Shown here: positions 1 to 6,786 of the stretch, one piece after another
Position numbering within the stretch: the first letter of the stretch is position 1
Layout of the letters: every line of letters starts with the position of its first letter
Virus record (IMG/VR): IMGVR_UViG_3300035145_001343
Location: 1-28,495 of that record
DNA length: 28,495 nt
From: a virus
Reading direction: 5' to 3' (one strand)
Made by a program: the position numbers and the translations under genes
The notes under the pieces: generated by a model
Told to the model about the DNA's origin: nothing
The model's database searches: none
Seen by the model: the letters and a program-made list of their open reading frames with translations, nothing else

Positions 1-116
1 CCTCCTTCAGCGGGGAATCGTACCCACAAGGTTTGATGTAGACACCCTGTACGCATAAACGACAAAGCCCCGACAACTGGCGGTAATGCCGGTTGCCGAG
101 GCTCGTCTTAGGCGTG
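1..116. other. Left edge, no complete gene
   Basis: I see no supportable gene here. Positions 1-7 read AAGGAGG on the minus strand, which looks like the Shine-Dalgarno of a minus-strand gene starting just outside the window. Positions 74-95 can form an 8-bp hairpin on the plus strand (CAACTGGC, loop GGTAAT, GCCGGTTG, one G-T wobble); on the minus strand it has a mismatch and no T run, so it is not a convincing terminator. Confidence 0.4.
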
Positions 117-335
117 TCAGGCGTGCTGTAGTTCTGCCACGATCTTGTCGTGATCGTCGTAGGTGCCCCGAACATCGCTCTCGCCGTTGGGGAAGAACAC
201 GCATGTTTCGTTCAGTCGGGCGGTGCCGATGTCGTAGTGAACGGACGACACTTCGATAACGTCGTCAGTTCTCGGAATCGGAATCTTGGTGATTCGCTGG
301 TCACGATGCACCGTCTTGGTGTAGTCGTATTTCAT
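117..335 (-). CDS. Hypothetical protein, 72 aa
   Basis: A short soluble protein of unknown function with many charged residues and no signal peptide or membrane segment. I recognise no family. The start is supported by AAAGGA about 7 nt before the ATG on the minus strand, and a TTGACA / TAGTAT promoter lies about 60 nt upstream. It is the last of three small minus-strand genes, each with its own promoter, an arrangement common in early or accessory phage regions. The overlapping 201-aa plus-strand reading frame is a shadow. Confidence 0.7.
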   Translation of the reverse strand: MKYDYTKTVHRDQRITKIPIPRTDDVIEVSSVHYDIGTARLNETCVFFPNGESDVRGTYDDHDKIVAELQHA

Positions 336-390
336 TACTTGTCCTTTCTTATGGCCTCTCGTAGTGCCATCTCTCTCGTAGGGTATGACG

Positions 391-420
391 ATACTACACC
401 ATACCCGTTGCCGGTGTCAA
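391..420 (-). promoter_or_regulatory. Promoter of the 72-aa gene with possible operator
   Basis: Read on the minus strand: TTGACA (415-420), 18-nt spacer, TAGTAT (391-396). A 7-bp inverted repeat, GGGTATG (381-387) and CATACCC (400-406), brackets the -10 box and could be an operator. The expected transcript has a leader of about 50 nt with a Shine-Dalgarno site. Confidence 0.6.
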
Positions 421-423
421 CAA

Positions 424-451
424 CGTCCCAACCCCCTTCGGAGTTGGGACG
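424..451 (-). terminator. Stable hairpin after the 69-aa gene
   Basis: A perfect 9-bp stem, CGTCCCAAC (424-432) with GTTGGGACG (443-451), has a C-TTCG-G tetraloop inside its loop on the plus strand. It lies 16 nt past the stop of the 468-677 gene and just before the next promoter. The T tract that follows on the minus strand is weak (TTGTTG), so termination is plausible but not certain. Confidence 0.45.
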
Positions 452-467
452 AATGTCGTACCGTTCC

Positions 468-677
468 TCAGTACGCATAGTCGATGCACCGCTCGTGATA
501 CGCCTCCACTGCGGAGTCGTAGGCGTTGGACTTCAGGTACTCTTCCTCGGTACCGTCGAACTCTTCCAAGTCCTCTTGGTACTGCTCAGACTCTACGTAC
601 TCTTCCTCAACACGTGTCCAGTAGTCCAGACGGTCAAGGTATTGGTTTGTTTGGTATGTAACGTGGCAATAACTCAT
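468..677 (-). CDS. Hypothetical acidic protein, 69 aa
   Basis: A small, strongly acidic, tyrosine-rich protein (about a quarter Asp/Glu) with no family that I recognise. Acidic proteins of this size in phages are sometimes DNA mimics or inhibitors, but nothing here shows that. There is no well-placed Shine-Dalgarno. Instead the -10 hexamer TATACT ends 7 nt before the ATG, with TTGACA 16 nt further up, which fits a leaderless mRNA. The stop is followed by a stable hairpin at 424-451. Confidence 0.65.
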   Translation of the reverse strand: MSYCHVTYQTNQYLDRLDYWTRVEEEYVESEQYQEDLEEFDGTEEEYLKSNAYDSAVEAYHERCIDYAY

Positions 678-684
678 GTCCCTA

Positions 685-712
685 AGTATAGTCCTCTCAC
701 TAGGTATGTCAA
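685..712 (-). promoter_or_regulatory. Leaderless-type promoter of the 69-aa gene
   Basis: Minus strand: TTGACA (707-712), 16 nt, TATACT (685-690), then 7 nt to the ATG at 677. Transcription would start at or next to the A of the start codon. Confidence 0.65.
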
Positions 713-719
713 GTCTTTC

Positions 720-998
720 TTACCACTCTCGCCAACTGCGTCCCCAACGGGGTGAAGTCGAACGGAGATAGGTAGCAAGTTCGGGATACTTCTCGGTGAT
801 GGCCTCAGGCAACCACACGTGAACGAACAAGTCGATACTGCGAACGAACCGGCACGGCGAACCGAACCAGAACCGGCTAACCGGCTCACGCTCTTGCTTG
901 GTGGTGAACATACGGAGCCGCTTCATGTCAACATCCCACGGGTCAAGCCCGATACGGTCAACCATGATGCGGAATCCGATGTAGTAGTTGTGGAACAT
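720..998 (-). CDS. Hypothetical protein, 92 aa
   Basis: A 92-aa protein of unknown function, rich in aromatic residues and arginine, with a Trp-rich C-terminus (SPRWGRSWREW). I recognise no domain. Two longer overlapping frames on the same strand (674-889 and 923-1288) are rejected because only this start has a promoter in the geometry used by its neighbours: TACTAT ends 6 nt before the ATG and TTGCAA lies 17 nt above it. Its stop lies about 7 bp beyond the -35 box of the next gene down. Confidence 0.6.
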   Translation of the reverse strand: MFHNYYIGFRIMVDRIGLDPWDVDMKRLRMFTTKQEREPVSRFWFGSPCRFVRSIDLFVHVWLPEAITEKYPELATYLRSTSPRWGRSWREW

Positions 999-1004
999 GG
1001 GTAC

Positions 1005-1033
1005 ATAGTACAGGTGACTGATGCGGATTGCAA
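1005..1033 (-). promoter_or_regulatory. Leaderless-type promoter of the 92-aa gene
   Basis: Minus strand: TTGCAA (1028-1033), 17 nt, TACTAT (1005-1010), then GTACCC and the ATG at 998. There is no Shine-Dalgarno before the start. Confidence 0.55.
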
Positions 1034-1251
1034 CTCAAAGTTATACGGAAATCGCAAAAATCTCAGAGTTTTGACGAGTTTCTGGCTGCGGCTGCGAGAA
1101 TGACGGCTGCGGCTGCGGCAGGGTAGGTGCGTCCCGCTGCGGAGAGCACGAGTCGGGGCTTGGCCGGGGTGCTTGCGGCGGTTGAAGGGGTTGACAACTG
1201 TGGTGTGTTGTGCAGCCAAACTGAACTGAACAAACTTTTTTAGGAAATGGG
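1034..1251. other. Divergent intergenic region with GCTGCG repeats
   Basis: No gene is supported between the divergent transcripts. The 13-mer GGCTGCGGCTGCG occurs twice (1084-1096 and 1105-1117), 8 nt apart. A TTGACA at about 1189 has no matching -10 box. Confidence 0.5.
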
Positions 1252-1279
1252 TTGACATTGCTGATACTGGTGCTAGAGT
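1252..1279 (+). promoter_or_regulatory. Promoter of the 1324-1773 operon
   Basis: TTGACA (1252-1257), 16 nt, TAGAGT (1274-1279). The start of transcription should be near 1286, leaving a leader of about 38 nt that carries a strong Shine-Dalgarno site. Confidence 0.6.
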
Positions 1280-1323
1280 CACAGTCAAGTTCTTTTACAA
1301 CTAAAGAAAGGAGGTGAGACTAC

Positions 1324-1503
1324 ATGTCGATCGTCACTCCGTTGCTGTCTACACAGTGGTGGGACAACGTGTCCGCTGAGGACATGCTTGCCCGTCTGGA
1401 GCGTGACTACCGTTTCGCACTCGGTAACCTGTCTCTTCGTGAGCAGCACCAAGTGTGGACGGACATGGCGACTGTTCGCCAGTACGTCACTCACAACGGC
1501 TGA
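1324..1503 (+). CDS. Hypothetical protein, 59 aa
   Basis: A short frame of 59 codons that starts MSIVTPLLSTQWW and ends YVTHNG. It has one of the best ribosome sites in the window (AGGAGGTGA, 9 nt to the ATG), a promoter upstream and no competing frame, so I treat it as real. It looks like a small soluble, probably helical protein (EDMLARLERDYRF and following). I recognise no family. It is the first gene of a two-gene operon that ends at the terminator at 1800-1823. Confidence 0.7.
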   Translation: MSIVTPLLSTQWWDNVSAEDMLARLERDYRFALGNLSLREQHQVWTDMATVRQYVTHNG

Positions 1504-1584
1504 GTCTCATCGGATAAGTTCCGGCGCTCGGGGGAGCGTGGCAACAGAATCCCCCAATCAACCAACTCCAACCGAAAGGCAACC

Positions 1585-1773
1585 ATGCTTACCAAGCGTT
1601 TCAACATCCGAGTCGGAGACTTCGTGCTTCACAACGGCGCTCCCCGACAGGTAGCCCACAAGTGGAACAGGACGCACGGCTGGGAGACAGTTACAACTTT
1701 CGTGTTTGAAGGTGGTGGCAGTGTCGATCTCTTCGGAGAAGAAACACTCCCCATCATCAAGCCCGTATGGTGA
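1585..1773 (+). CDS. Hypothetical small beta-rich protein, 62 aa
   Basis: A 62-aa protein with alternating hydrophobic and polar residues (RVGDFVLHNGAPRQVAHKW, then a VTTFVFEGGGSVDLFG stretch), suggesting a small SH3- or KOW-like beta barrel; that fold is a guess. The start is supported by AAAGG 8 nt before the ATG. It follows the 59-aa gene after 81 nt in the same transcript, and the stop is followed within 30 nt by a strong terminator. Confidence 0.7.
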   Translation: MLTKRFNIRVGDFVLHNGAPRQVAHKWNRTHGWETVTTFVFEGGGSVDLFGEETLPIIKPVW

Positions 1774-1799
1774 CATAACCCATCAACATCCACCAGAAG

Positions 1800-1823
1800 C
1801 CCACCCTACGGGGTGGGTTTTCT
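1800..1823 (+). terminator. Rho-independent terminator
   Basis: A 7-bp stem, CCCACCC (1800-1806) with GGGTGGG (1811-1817), is closed by a TACG tetraloop and followed by TTTTCT. It ends the 1324-1773 operon. Confidence 0.85.
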
Positions 1824-2193
1824 GCGTTTGAGGCACAGACACGATCAGAACGGCTCAGAAAGCCTGCTGTATCACTCCACGCATCCACACACCCCCAGAA
1901 CGCCTACAAGCCCACAGACACGCTCACAGGCTGTCTCACAAGCAAACAGACAAACAGAGTACTGGTGGACTCCACACAGTCCGAATAGGTAGGGTAAAGA
2001 CAGGGCAGAGGACGAAGCGAACACTCGTTCGGACGAACACATGTTCGGTAATCGACACGAACACCCGTTCGCCCCCCGCCAAGCGAACACATGTTCGGGA
2101 GGGGCGGCAGAGTCCCGCAACTTTTCAACAGCAGCATAGCACCCTGCCCGCAGTTGTGACATATTTTTATGGGGGTTGTTGGTTTGTGTTATG
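1824..2193. other. Convergent intergenic region without a gene
   Basis: Between the plus-strand terminator and the 3' end of the minus-strand SNF2 gene I see no credible coding frame. The two minus-strand frames here (1872-2162 and 1904-2137) are Cys-rich and run through the repeated boxes, so they look like chance. The plus strand is C/A-rich from 1840 to 1990, with a 5-bp inverted repeat GGACT/AGTCC near 1966-1981. The main feature is the array of four LexA-like boxes, listed separately. Confidence 0.6.
2018..2097. promoter_or_regulatory. Array of four LexA (SOS) box-like sites
   Basis: Four sites match CGAAC-N4-GTTCG: CGAACACTCGTTCG (2018-2031), CGAACACATGTTCG (2034-2047), CGAACACCCGTTCG (2058-2071) and CGAACACATGTTCG (2084-2097). 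The pattern is the Gram-positive and actinobacterial LexA box. Distances between starts are 16, 24 and 26 bp. No start codon with a promoter lies next to them, so the regulated gene is not obvious. Other readings are a phage repressor operator array, an origin iteron set or a partition site. Confidence 0.65.
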
Positions 2194-4080
2194 TCAGGGT
2201 TTGGTGTTGAGTATGTTTTGGATTGCTGTTGGTGTGATGGCTGGTTGTGTTTTTTGGGTTTTGTTTTGTAGTGTGTTGTAGATGTGTTGGTCGATTGTTT
2301 GTGGGTTTATGAGGTTGTGGATGGTGGCGGGGTGGTTTTGGCCGATTCTGTGGATTCGGGCGCAGGTTTGGTGGTATTTGGCGGGGGTCCAAGGTGCTTC
2401 GATGAAGAGCATGTTGTGTGATGCTGTTAGGGTGTGTCCGTGTGCTGCTGCTTCTATTGAGATGACGATGTTTTGGCAGTTTGTGTTATTTTGGAATTCT
2501 TGTTTTGCTTTTTCGGTGTCTTTTGGTGGTTGTCCGCCGATGATCATTGGGGCGTTGAGTTCGTTTGCTAGGGTTTGTACTATGTGGCGGTGGTGGGCGG
2601 CGATGACGATTTTTTGTCCTTGGGTGTTTGCGTTTTCGATCCATTCTAGGGCGTGGGGTATTTTGGATTGGGCGGCGATTTTTCTGAGTTCTGTGAGTTG
2701 GATGAGGTTTTCGTAGTTTTGTGTTGCGTAGTGTGCTCGGATTCGTGCTTGGTTGGGGTTGTTGCCTTCGTTGATGGCGATTTGTTCTTGTTGTTGTGTG
2801 TACCATTCTTGTAGGTCGTTGAGGGCGTGGTTGTACATGGTGCGGTGTTTTTTGTCCATTGTGGTGTGGATGGTGTTGTAGGTGATGGGTGGGAGGTCGG
2901 TGAGGACGTGTTCTTTTTCTCTGCGGATGTAGCAGTTGGTTTGTAGTTTGTTGAGGAGTTCTTTGTTGTTGGTTGAGCCGTGGATTTGCCAGTGGCCCCA
3001 GTTGTCTCGGTAGGCTCCGCAGTATCGTTTGTAGAAGTTCCAGCGGCCTCCGAAGTTGTCGATTTGTTGGAGGATTTCTAGTTGTGGGGCGTATTCGGCT
3101 GGCATGTTGGTGATGGGGGTGCCGGTGAGGAGGAGGATGTTGCCGGTGGTGGGGATGTTTTTGGCGATGTTTTTGGCGGCTTTGGTGCGTTGTGCGTCTG
3201 GGTTTTTGCAGTAGTGGGATTCGTCTAGGATGAGGGTGTTGTGGTTTTGGTTGTTGAGGTGTTGTTTTTGGGCGTGGATGTTTGGGTAGCCGATGATGGT
3301 GTAGTCGGTTTCGGTCAGTTCGGGGGTTTTGCGGCCTTCGATGGTTTGGATGGTGCGGTGGGGTAGTGCTTCTTCGATTTTGGTTTTCCAGTCTTCTGTG
3401 AGGCTGGTGGGGCAGATGATGAGGGCTGGGTATTGGTTTGTGTATTCTGTGGTGGCGAGGGCTTGGATGCTTTTGCCGAGGCCCATTTCGTCTGCGATGA
3501 AGGTGCGTTGTTTTTCGGCGGCGTAGGCTACGCCTGCTCGTTGGTAGGGGTAGAGGTCTAGTTGTAGGTTGGGGATGGTGATTTTGGCGTCGGTGGCTTG
3601 TGTGAGGTTTTGGGCGTGTTGGGCTTTTTGGGTTTCGATGTTGGCTTGTGTGCGGATGTGGTCGGGGATGGGGTGGTTGTATTTGTCGGCCCATTGGATG
3701 AGTTCGTGTACGTTGGTGTAGGGGGTTTCCCAGTGATTGTGGTGGGGGTTCCATTTGATGCCGGGGATGGCTTTGAGGTCGTGGATTTGTAGGGTGTCGT
3801 AGGGCACGACGATTTGTAGGATTGCTTTTTCAAGTCTGATGGTGGTTTCGCCTATGGGGTGTTCTGGTAGTTGTAGGCGTATGAGGTCGTCGTCCACGTC
3901 GATGTTCCATGCGTTTGCGAAGGCGATGGCTCGTTTGCGGGCGGCGAGGGGTATTGTCCAGTGTTTGTTGATTTTGTCCCAGCGTGCGTTGGGGAATGAT
4001 GTTTTGAGGGCTTGTACTTCGTCTTTGTTGTAGGGTGTGTCTAGGACGAGTTTTGTGCCTTTGAGGTAGAGTCTTTTCAT
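2194..4080 (-). CDS. SNF2-family DNA helicase with SMARCAL1-like N-terminus
   Basis: A 628-aa superfamily 2 ATPase of the SNF2 type, expected to move along or anneal double-stranded DNA during phage replication or repair. Seen in order: two N-terminal repeats of the form W-D/N-x(4)-HW-x-x-P (about 34-44 and 110-120), resembling the HARP-type modules of annealing helicases; Walker A in DEMGLGKS (about 197-204); the DESH box (about 286-289); LLLTGTPITN (motif III); and a C-terminal RecA lobe ending in motif VI, QTCARIHRIGQ. The frame is open upstream to 4473, but ATG 4080 is chosen because it overlaps the stop of the previous gene as ATGA. It is the last gene of a four-gene operon. The coding strand is very rich in A and C and poor in G and T, unlike neighbouring genes, which suggests separate acquisition. 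Confidence 0.93.
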   Translation of the reverse strand: MKRLYLKGTKLVLDTPYNKDEVQALKTSFPNARWDKINKHWTIPLAARKRAIAFANAWNIDVDDDLIRLQLPEHPIGETTIRLEKAILQIVVPYDTLQIHDLKAIPGIKWNPHHNHWETPYTNVHELIQWADKYNHPIPDHIRTQANIETQKAQHAQNLTQATDAKITIPNLQLDLYPYQRAGVAYAAEKQRTFIADEMGLGKSIQALATTEYTNQYPALIICPTSLTEDWKTKIEEALPHRTIQTIEGRKTPELTETDYTIIGYPNIHAQKQHLNNQNHNTLILDESHYCKNPDAQRTKAAKNIAKNIPTTGNILLLTGTPITNMPAEYAPQLEILQQIDNFGGRWNFYKRYCGAYRDNWGHWQIHGSTNNKELLNKLQTNCYIRREKEHVLTDLPPITYNTIHTTMDKKHRTMYNHALNDLQEWYTQQQEQIAINEGNNPNQARIRAHYATQNYENLIQLTELRKIAAQSKIPHALEWIENANTQGQKIVIAAHHRHIVQTLANELNAPMIIGGQPPKDTEKAKQEFQNNTNCQNIVISIEAAAHGHTLTASHNMLFIEAPWTPAKYHQTCARIHRIGQNHPATIHNLINPQTIDQHIYNTLQNKTQKTQPAITPTAIQNILNTKP

Positions 4081-4277
4081 CTTGGGTTTATTGTTTGGTC
4101 TAACCATTCGTGTACTTCGTTGAATCCGCATTCGGTTAGTTGTTGTTTTGCTTCGGCTCGTTTTTCTGGGCTGTGTTTTATTTTTTCCCAGTTTTCGTCT
4201 GAAAGTATTTCTCGCATTTTGCGGATACTTTGGATAGCCGTGTAGTTGTTGTTTGTACCGAATCGTGGTTTTGTCAT
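4077..4277 (-). CDS. Hypothetical protein, 66 aa (paralogue B)
   Basis: A 66-aa protein of unknown function. Its N-terminal half (RFGTNNNYTAIQSIRK, then EILSDENWE) closely matches the middle of the gene just upstream (RFGTNKNYTAAESIRR, then EIMSPENWE), so the two are tandem paralogues. I place the start at ATG 4277, which overlaps the upstream stop as ATGA and opens with MTKPRFGTN, rather than at 4310. Its own stop overlaps the SNF2 start in the same way, so translation is probably coupled. Confidence 0.75.
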   Translation of the reverse strand: MTKPRFGTNNNYTAIQSIRKMREILSDENWEKIKHSPEKRAEAKQQLTECGFNEVHEWLDQTINPR

Positions 4278-4513
4278 AGTTCGTATTTTTGTACGTCCCA
4301 GTATCCGCATTCTTCGATTTGGGCTTGTCGCCAGTATTGGTCTCTTGTTTCCCAGTTTTCTGGGGACATGATTTCGTTGTATCTGCGGATGCTTTCAGCG
4401 GCGGTATAGTTTTTGTTAGTGCCGAATCGTGTTGCTTGTAGTTCTTTAAACCATTCTGTGTCTGAAATGTCAATCGGTTCTGATATTGAGAATTTGAGGT
4501 CTGAGAATTTCAT
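4274..4513 (-). CDS. Hypothetical protein, 79 aa (paralogue A)
   Basis: A 79-aa protein of unknown function and the longer member of the tandem pair. Residues from about 29 onward (RFGTNKNYTA...SIRR...EIMSPENWE...ECGYWDVQ) align with most of paralogue B; the first 28 residues are unique. Both protein ends are set by ATGA overlaps. The junction upstream and the one downstream share the 12 bases TACGAACTATGA, giving both this protein and the one before it a YEL terminus, as expected if a unit including its junction was duplicated. Confidence 0.75.
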   Translation of the reverse strand: MKFSDLKFSISEPIDISDTEWFKELQATRFGTNKNYTAAESIRRYNEIMSPENWETRDQYWRQAQIEECGYWDVQKYEL

Positions 4514-4860
4514 AGTTCGTACATTTCTTCGGGTAGTACGGGCTGGATTTTGTGGGGGACGGTGTTGTAGGTTTCGTCTAGGTATAGGGGCGTGTTGGGT
4601 CCCATGTAGGCGTTGTAGACGTTGAAGTCGGCGTATTCTTGTGCAGATTCGGGTGTCATGTAGTGGTCGTCTACGAAGATTTGCACAATTTTTTGTTTGC
4701 TGTATACGGCGAGGTGTCTGCGGGTGCCGTCGTGATCCCAGATTTCGGTGTGTCCTATGCAGGCTGCTTCTAGTCCGTCTGCGAATAGTGCGTCGGGGTT
4801 TGCTTCTGCTAGGTGGTCTACTGTGTCGGTGTATCTTGGGAAAAATCCGTATGCTTCCAT
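4510..4860 (-). CDS. Conserved phage-type hypothetical protein, 116 aa
   Basis: First gene of the operon that ends with the SNF2 helicase. The middle and C-terminus (GLEAACIGHTE, AVYSKQKIVQIFVDD, MTPESAQEYADFNVYNAYMGPNTPLYLD) have the shape of a small protein that recurs widely in phages, with a MTPE-AxEYxxFN-xxAYxGxxTP core; its role is unknown. There is no Shine-Dalgarno. TAAACT ends 6 nt before the ATG, suggesting a leaderless mRNA. The stop overlaps the next start as ATGA. Confidence 0.85.
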   Translation of the reverse strand: MEAYGFFPRYTDTVDHLAEANPDALFADGLEAACIGHTEIWDHDGTRRHLAVYSKQKIVQIFVDDHYMTPESAQEYADFNVYNAYMGPNTPLYLDETYNTVPHKIQPVLPEEMYEL

Positions 4861-4866
4861 GCGGCT

Positions 4867-4895
4867 AGTTTACCATATTTTGTGGGGTGGGGCAA
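4867..4895 (-). promoter_or_regulatory. Leaderless-type promoter of the SNF2 operon
   Basis: Minus strand: TTGCCC (4890-4895), 17 nt, TAAACT (4867-4872), then AGCCGC and the ATG at 4860. It lies in the 38-bp gap after the PhyH gene. Confidence 0.6.
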
Positions 4896-4898
4896 ATT

Positions 4899-5864
4899 TT
4901 AGTAGTTGCCGCCGCCGTCTGGGAGTAGCAGATCGGGGTCACCCATGTCGTGTTGGATGCCGTATGATGGGAGGTCTTCCCAGAGCACTCGGTCGTAGGG
5001 AACTTCGGGGAAGTTTCGTCCTAGCCATGTGCGGGTGATTGTGCAGTTGGGGTAGTAGAATCCACCGTCGTCTCCCCAGCGTTGGAAGAAGTGTTCGTTG
5101 GAGTTTGATTTGTTTGTGATGAGGTCGTCTGCCATGATTTCATATGGGACGTGTCCTCCGGCTTTTTCTACTTCTGATTCGGCTACGAGCCGGTTGCACC
5201 AGTGTGCTACGACTGCTGGGCGCTTTACGTTATTTTGTGTGGGTTGGGCGGCTCGGTGTACTGAGCGTCCGTGCCATACTTGTAGGTCACCTCGGCGGGC
5301 GTGGAGTTGCACGATTGGTGCGTTGATTTCTTGTCGGTGAGTTTCAAACTCTGCCGATTTTGGGTGTGTGGTTCTGTCGGGGTTACTGTAACGCTCCCGA
5401 TAGTTTAGGTCCCATTTATGCGATCCGGGGATTGCTTCGATTGCACCGTTTGATTCGTTACAATCACCTAATGCTACCATTCCCCCAACGTAGTTTTTTG
5501 GTCCTACGTCGTGGGGGTGGGTAGCGTCTAGGTGCCATCCGGTGTGTTGCACTGTCATCCGTGTTTTGGTGACGTGCAGTGCTACGGCGATGTCAATTTC
5601 TTTGAAGAAATTGTTTACGCCTTTGTGGCAGAGCACTTCTTTCAGTTCGGGGACGTGCATGTATGCTTTGTCGTCTTCCCATCCTGTGAAGTTTGGATTA
5701 TCGGGTGTGTCGAATTCGGCGTCCCATCGTTCCCCGTACATGTCTAATGACTCGTCGGGTACAGCGTTGGGGATGATCGCAAAGCCGTGCTTTTCGTAAA
5801 ACTCGGCGGTGTCTGTGCGTTCACCGTTGTATTCGTAGTTGTCGATAATCGTGATTTCGCTCAT
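4899..5864 (-). CDS. PhyH-family Fe(II)/2-oxoglutarate dioxygenase
   Basis: A 321-aa phytanoyl-CoA-dioxygenase-like enzyme, expected to hydroxylate a small molecule, sugar, lipid or base using iron, oxygen and 2-oxoglutarate. The facial triad is visible: HxD in TGWHLDATH (H111, D113) and the distal His in GDLQVWHGRSVHRAA (H203), with the 2-oxoglutarate-binding Arg in VKRPAVVAHW (R215). ATG 5864 is chosen over the longer frame to 6128 because it overlaps the deacetylase stop as ATGA. It ends the operon HAD, ThyX, deacetylase, PhyH. A second PhyH enzyme lies at 23829-24728. The substrate is unknown; the deacetylase partner suggests an acetylated intermediate. Confidence 0.9.
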   Translation of the reverse strand: MSEITIIDNYEYNGERTDTAEFYEKHGFAIIPNAVPDESLDMYGERWDAEFDTPDNPNFTGWEDDKAYMHVPELKEVLCHKGVNNFFKEIDIAVALHVTKTRMTVQHTGWHLDATHPHDVGPKNYVGGMVALGDCNESNGAIEAIPGSHKWDLNYRERYSNPDRTTHPKSAEFETHRQEINAPIVQLHARRGDLQVWHGRSVHRAAQPTQNNVKRPAVVAHWCNRLVAESEVEKAGGHVPYEIMADDLITNKSNSNEHFFQRWGDDGGFYYPNCTITRTWLGRNFPEVPYDRVLWEDLPSYGIQHDMGDPDLLLPDGGGNY

Positions 5865-6775
5865 ACCGTTAGTGTAGCAACTTTTTCTTTTTCCCACCAT
5901 TCCATCTGGTTTTCTGCCTTGTTGATGGTATTGATGTGGGATTGGACGAGTTCGTCCATTGTTTGTGCGTGCGTATATCCGCCTGCGAGCACGTAGGCTA
6001 CGGGTGTGTCTGCTTTGTATGCTTCGCTGAACACAACTTGGTCTCGGTATGCGAGGTCTGCGTGCGAAATGCGAGGGTAGGGGTCTGTTCCTGCATTGTA
6101 CAATACAAGGTCGATCTGGTCGTCCCACAAAAGATCAAATGCGGTTTGCATCTGATGAATGTAGTCGTCGCTGTTGTCTGCGTTAAGAATGAAGTGGGTT
6201 TCGTCCTCTGCGTACTCGTCAAAGTAGTTCGTGGAGATGTCGGCTTGCCATACTTGCTGGTCGATGCCGAGGTGTCGTAGTGTTCTTACGGTTCCTCCGC
6301 CGCAGTGTGCGTCAAAATCTAGGATAACAATCTTCATTGACGGGTTCATTTCAAGCATGAAGTTTGCGGCGACAGCCAGACCGTTGACGGTGCAGAATCC
6401 CATGCCTCCGTTGTGGTCGGCGTGGTGCAGACCTGAGGATAGGCTTCCGGCGATTGTCTTGTTCTTGTAGGCTTCGGATGCGGCGTTGATTACTCCTAGG
6501 GTGGAGTTGAGTGCCATTTCCCAAATGCCGTAGTCCCATTGGAAGCCGTTAGACTGTGCTCTCGGTCCACCAGTTTGGAGGGCTTCGTAGTATTCGGGCG
6601 TGATCGCCTTGCGGATTGCTTCGTCTGCGTCTTGCAGGTTGAAGTGTCCGTGCGTGGCGGGGTCACTGATGTGTTCGTGGCCAATCGTGTCTGCGATGTG
6701 TCCGCTCTTGCGGGTTGTGTCGAAGGCGTGCTTGGCTCCGGTGTATTTTTCGTTCCAGTAAATTGTGTGTTTCAT
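5861..6775 (-). CDS. HDAC/AcuC-fold zinc deacetylase
   Basis: A 304-aa member of the arginase-deacetylase superfamily that also holds histone deacetylases, AcuC and acetylpolyamine amidohydrolases. The catalytic set is complete: the His dyad in GLHHADHNGGMGFC (H117, H118), zinc ligands in DFDAHCGGGT (D155, H157) and in YNAGTDP (D231), and the active-site Tyr in LAGGYT (Y267). It should remove acetyl groups from an amine. ATG 6775 is chosen over 6889 because AAGGAG sits 4 nt before it. It follows thyX by 11 nt and overlaps the PhyH start as ATGA. Such enzymes are unusual in phages; the target could be a polyamine, a sugar or a host protein. Confidence 0.9.
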   Translation of the reverse strand: MKHTIYWNEKYTGAKHAFDTTRKSGHIADTIGHEHISDPATHGHFNLQDADEAIRKAITPEYYEALQTGGPRAQSNGFQWDYGIWEMALNSTLGVINAASEAYKNKTIAGSLSSGLHHADHNGGMGFCTVNGLAVAANFMLEMNPSMKIVILDFDAHCGGGTVRTLRHLGIDQQVWQADISTNYFDEYAEDETHFILNADNSDDYIHQMQTAFDLLWDDQIDLVLYNAGTDPYPRISHADLAYRDQVVFSEAYKADTPVAYVLAGGYTHAQTMDELVQSHINTINKAENQMEWWEKEKVATLTV

Positions 6776-6786
6776 CTTGCTCCTTG

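Noticed and set aside
1-40. tRNA-like T-arm on the minus strand (GTGGGTACGATTCCCC)
   Set aside because: The T-loop lacks the TTC start, the stem is mismatched, and no acceptor, D-arm or anticodon arm can be built around it.
150-755. Plus-strand frame of 201 codons
   Set aside because: It runs through two promoters, a stable hairpin and two better-supported minus-strand genes.
923-1288. Minus-strand frame of 121 codons
   Set aside because: It crosses the GCTGCG repeats and the promoter of the 92-aa gene, with no ribosome site.
1872-2162. Minus-strand frames over the LexA-box region
   Set aside because: Cys-rich, low-quality proteins that depend on the repeated boxes; no start signal.
2486-3754. 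Long minus-strand frame of 422 codons and several plus-strand frames within the SNF2 gene
   Set aside because: They are products of the strong A/C bias of the SNF2 coding strand: Pro/His/Arg/Thr-rich, no domain, no ribosome site. The SNF2 frame carries all helicase motifs.
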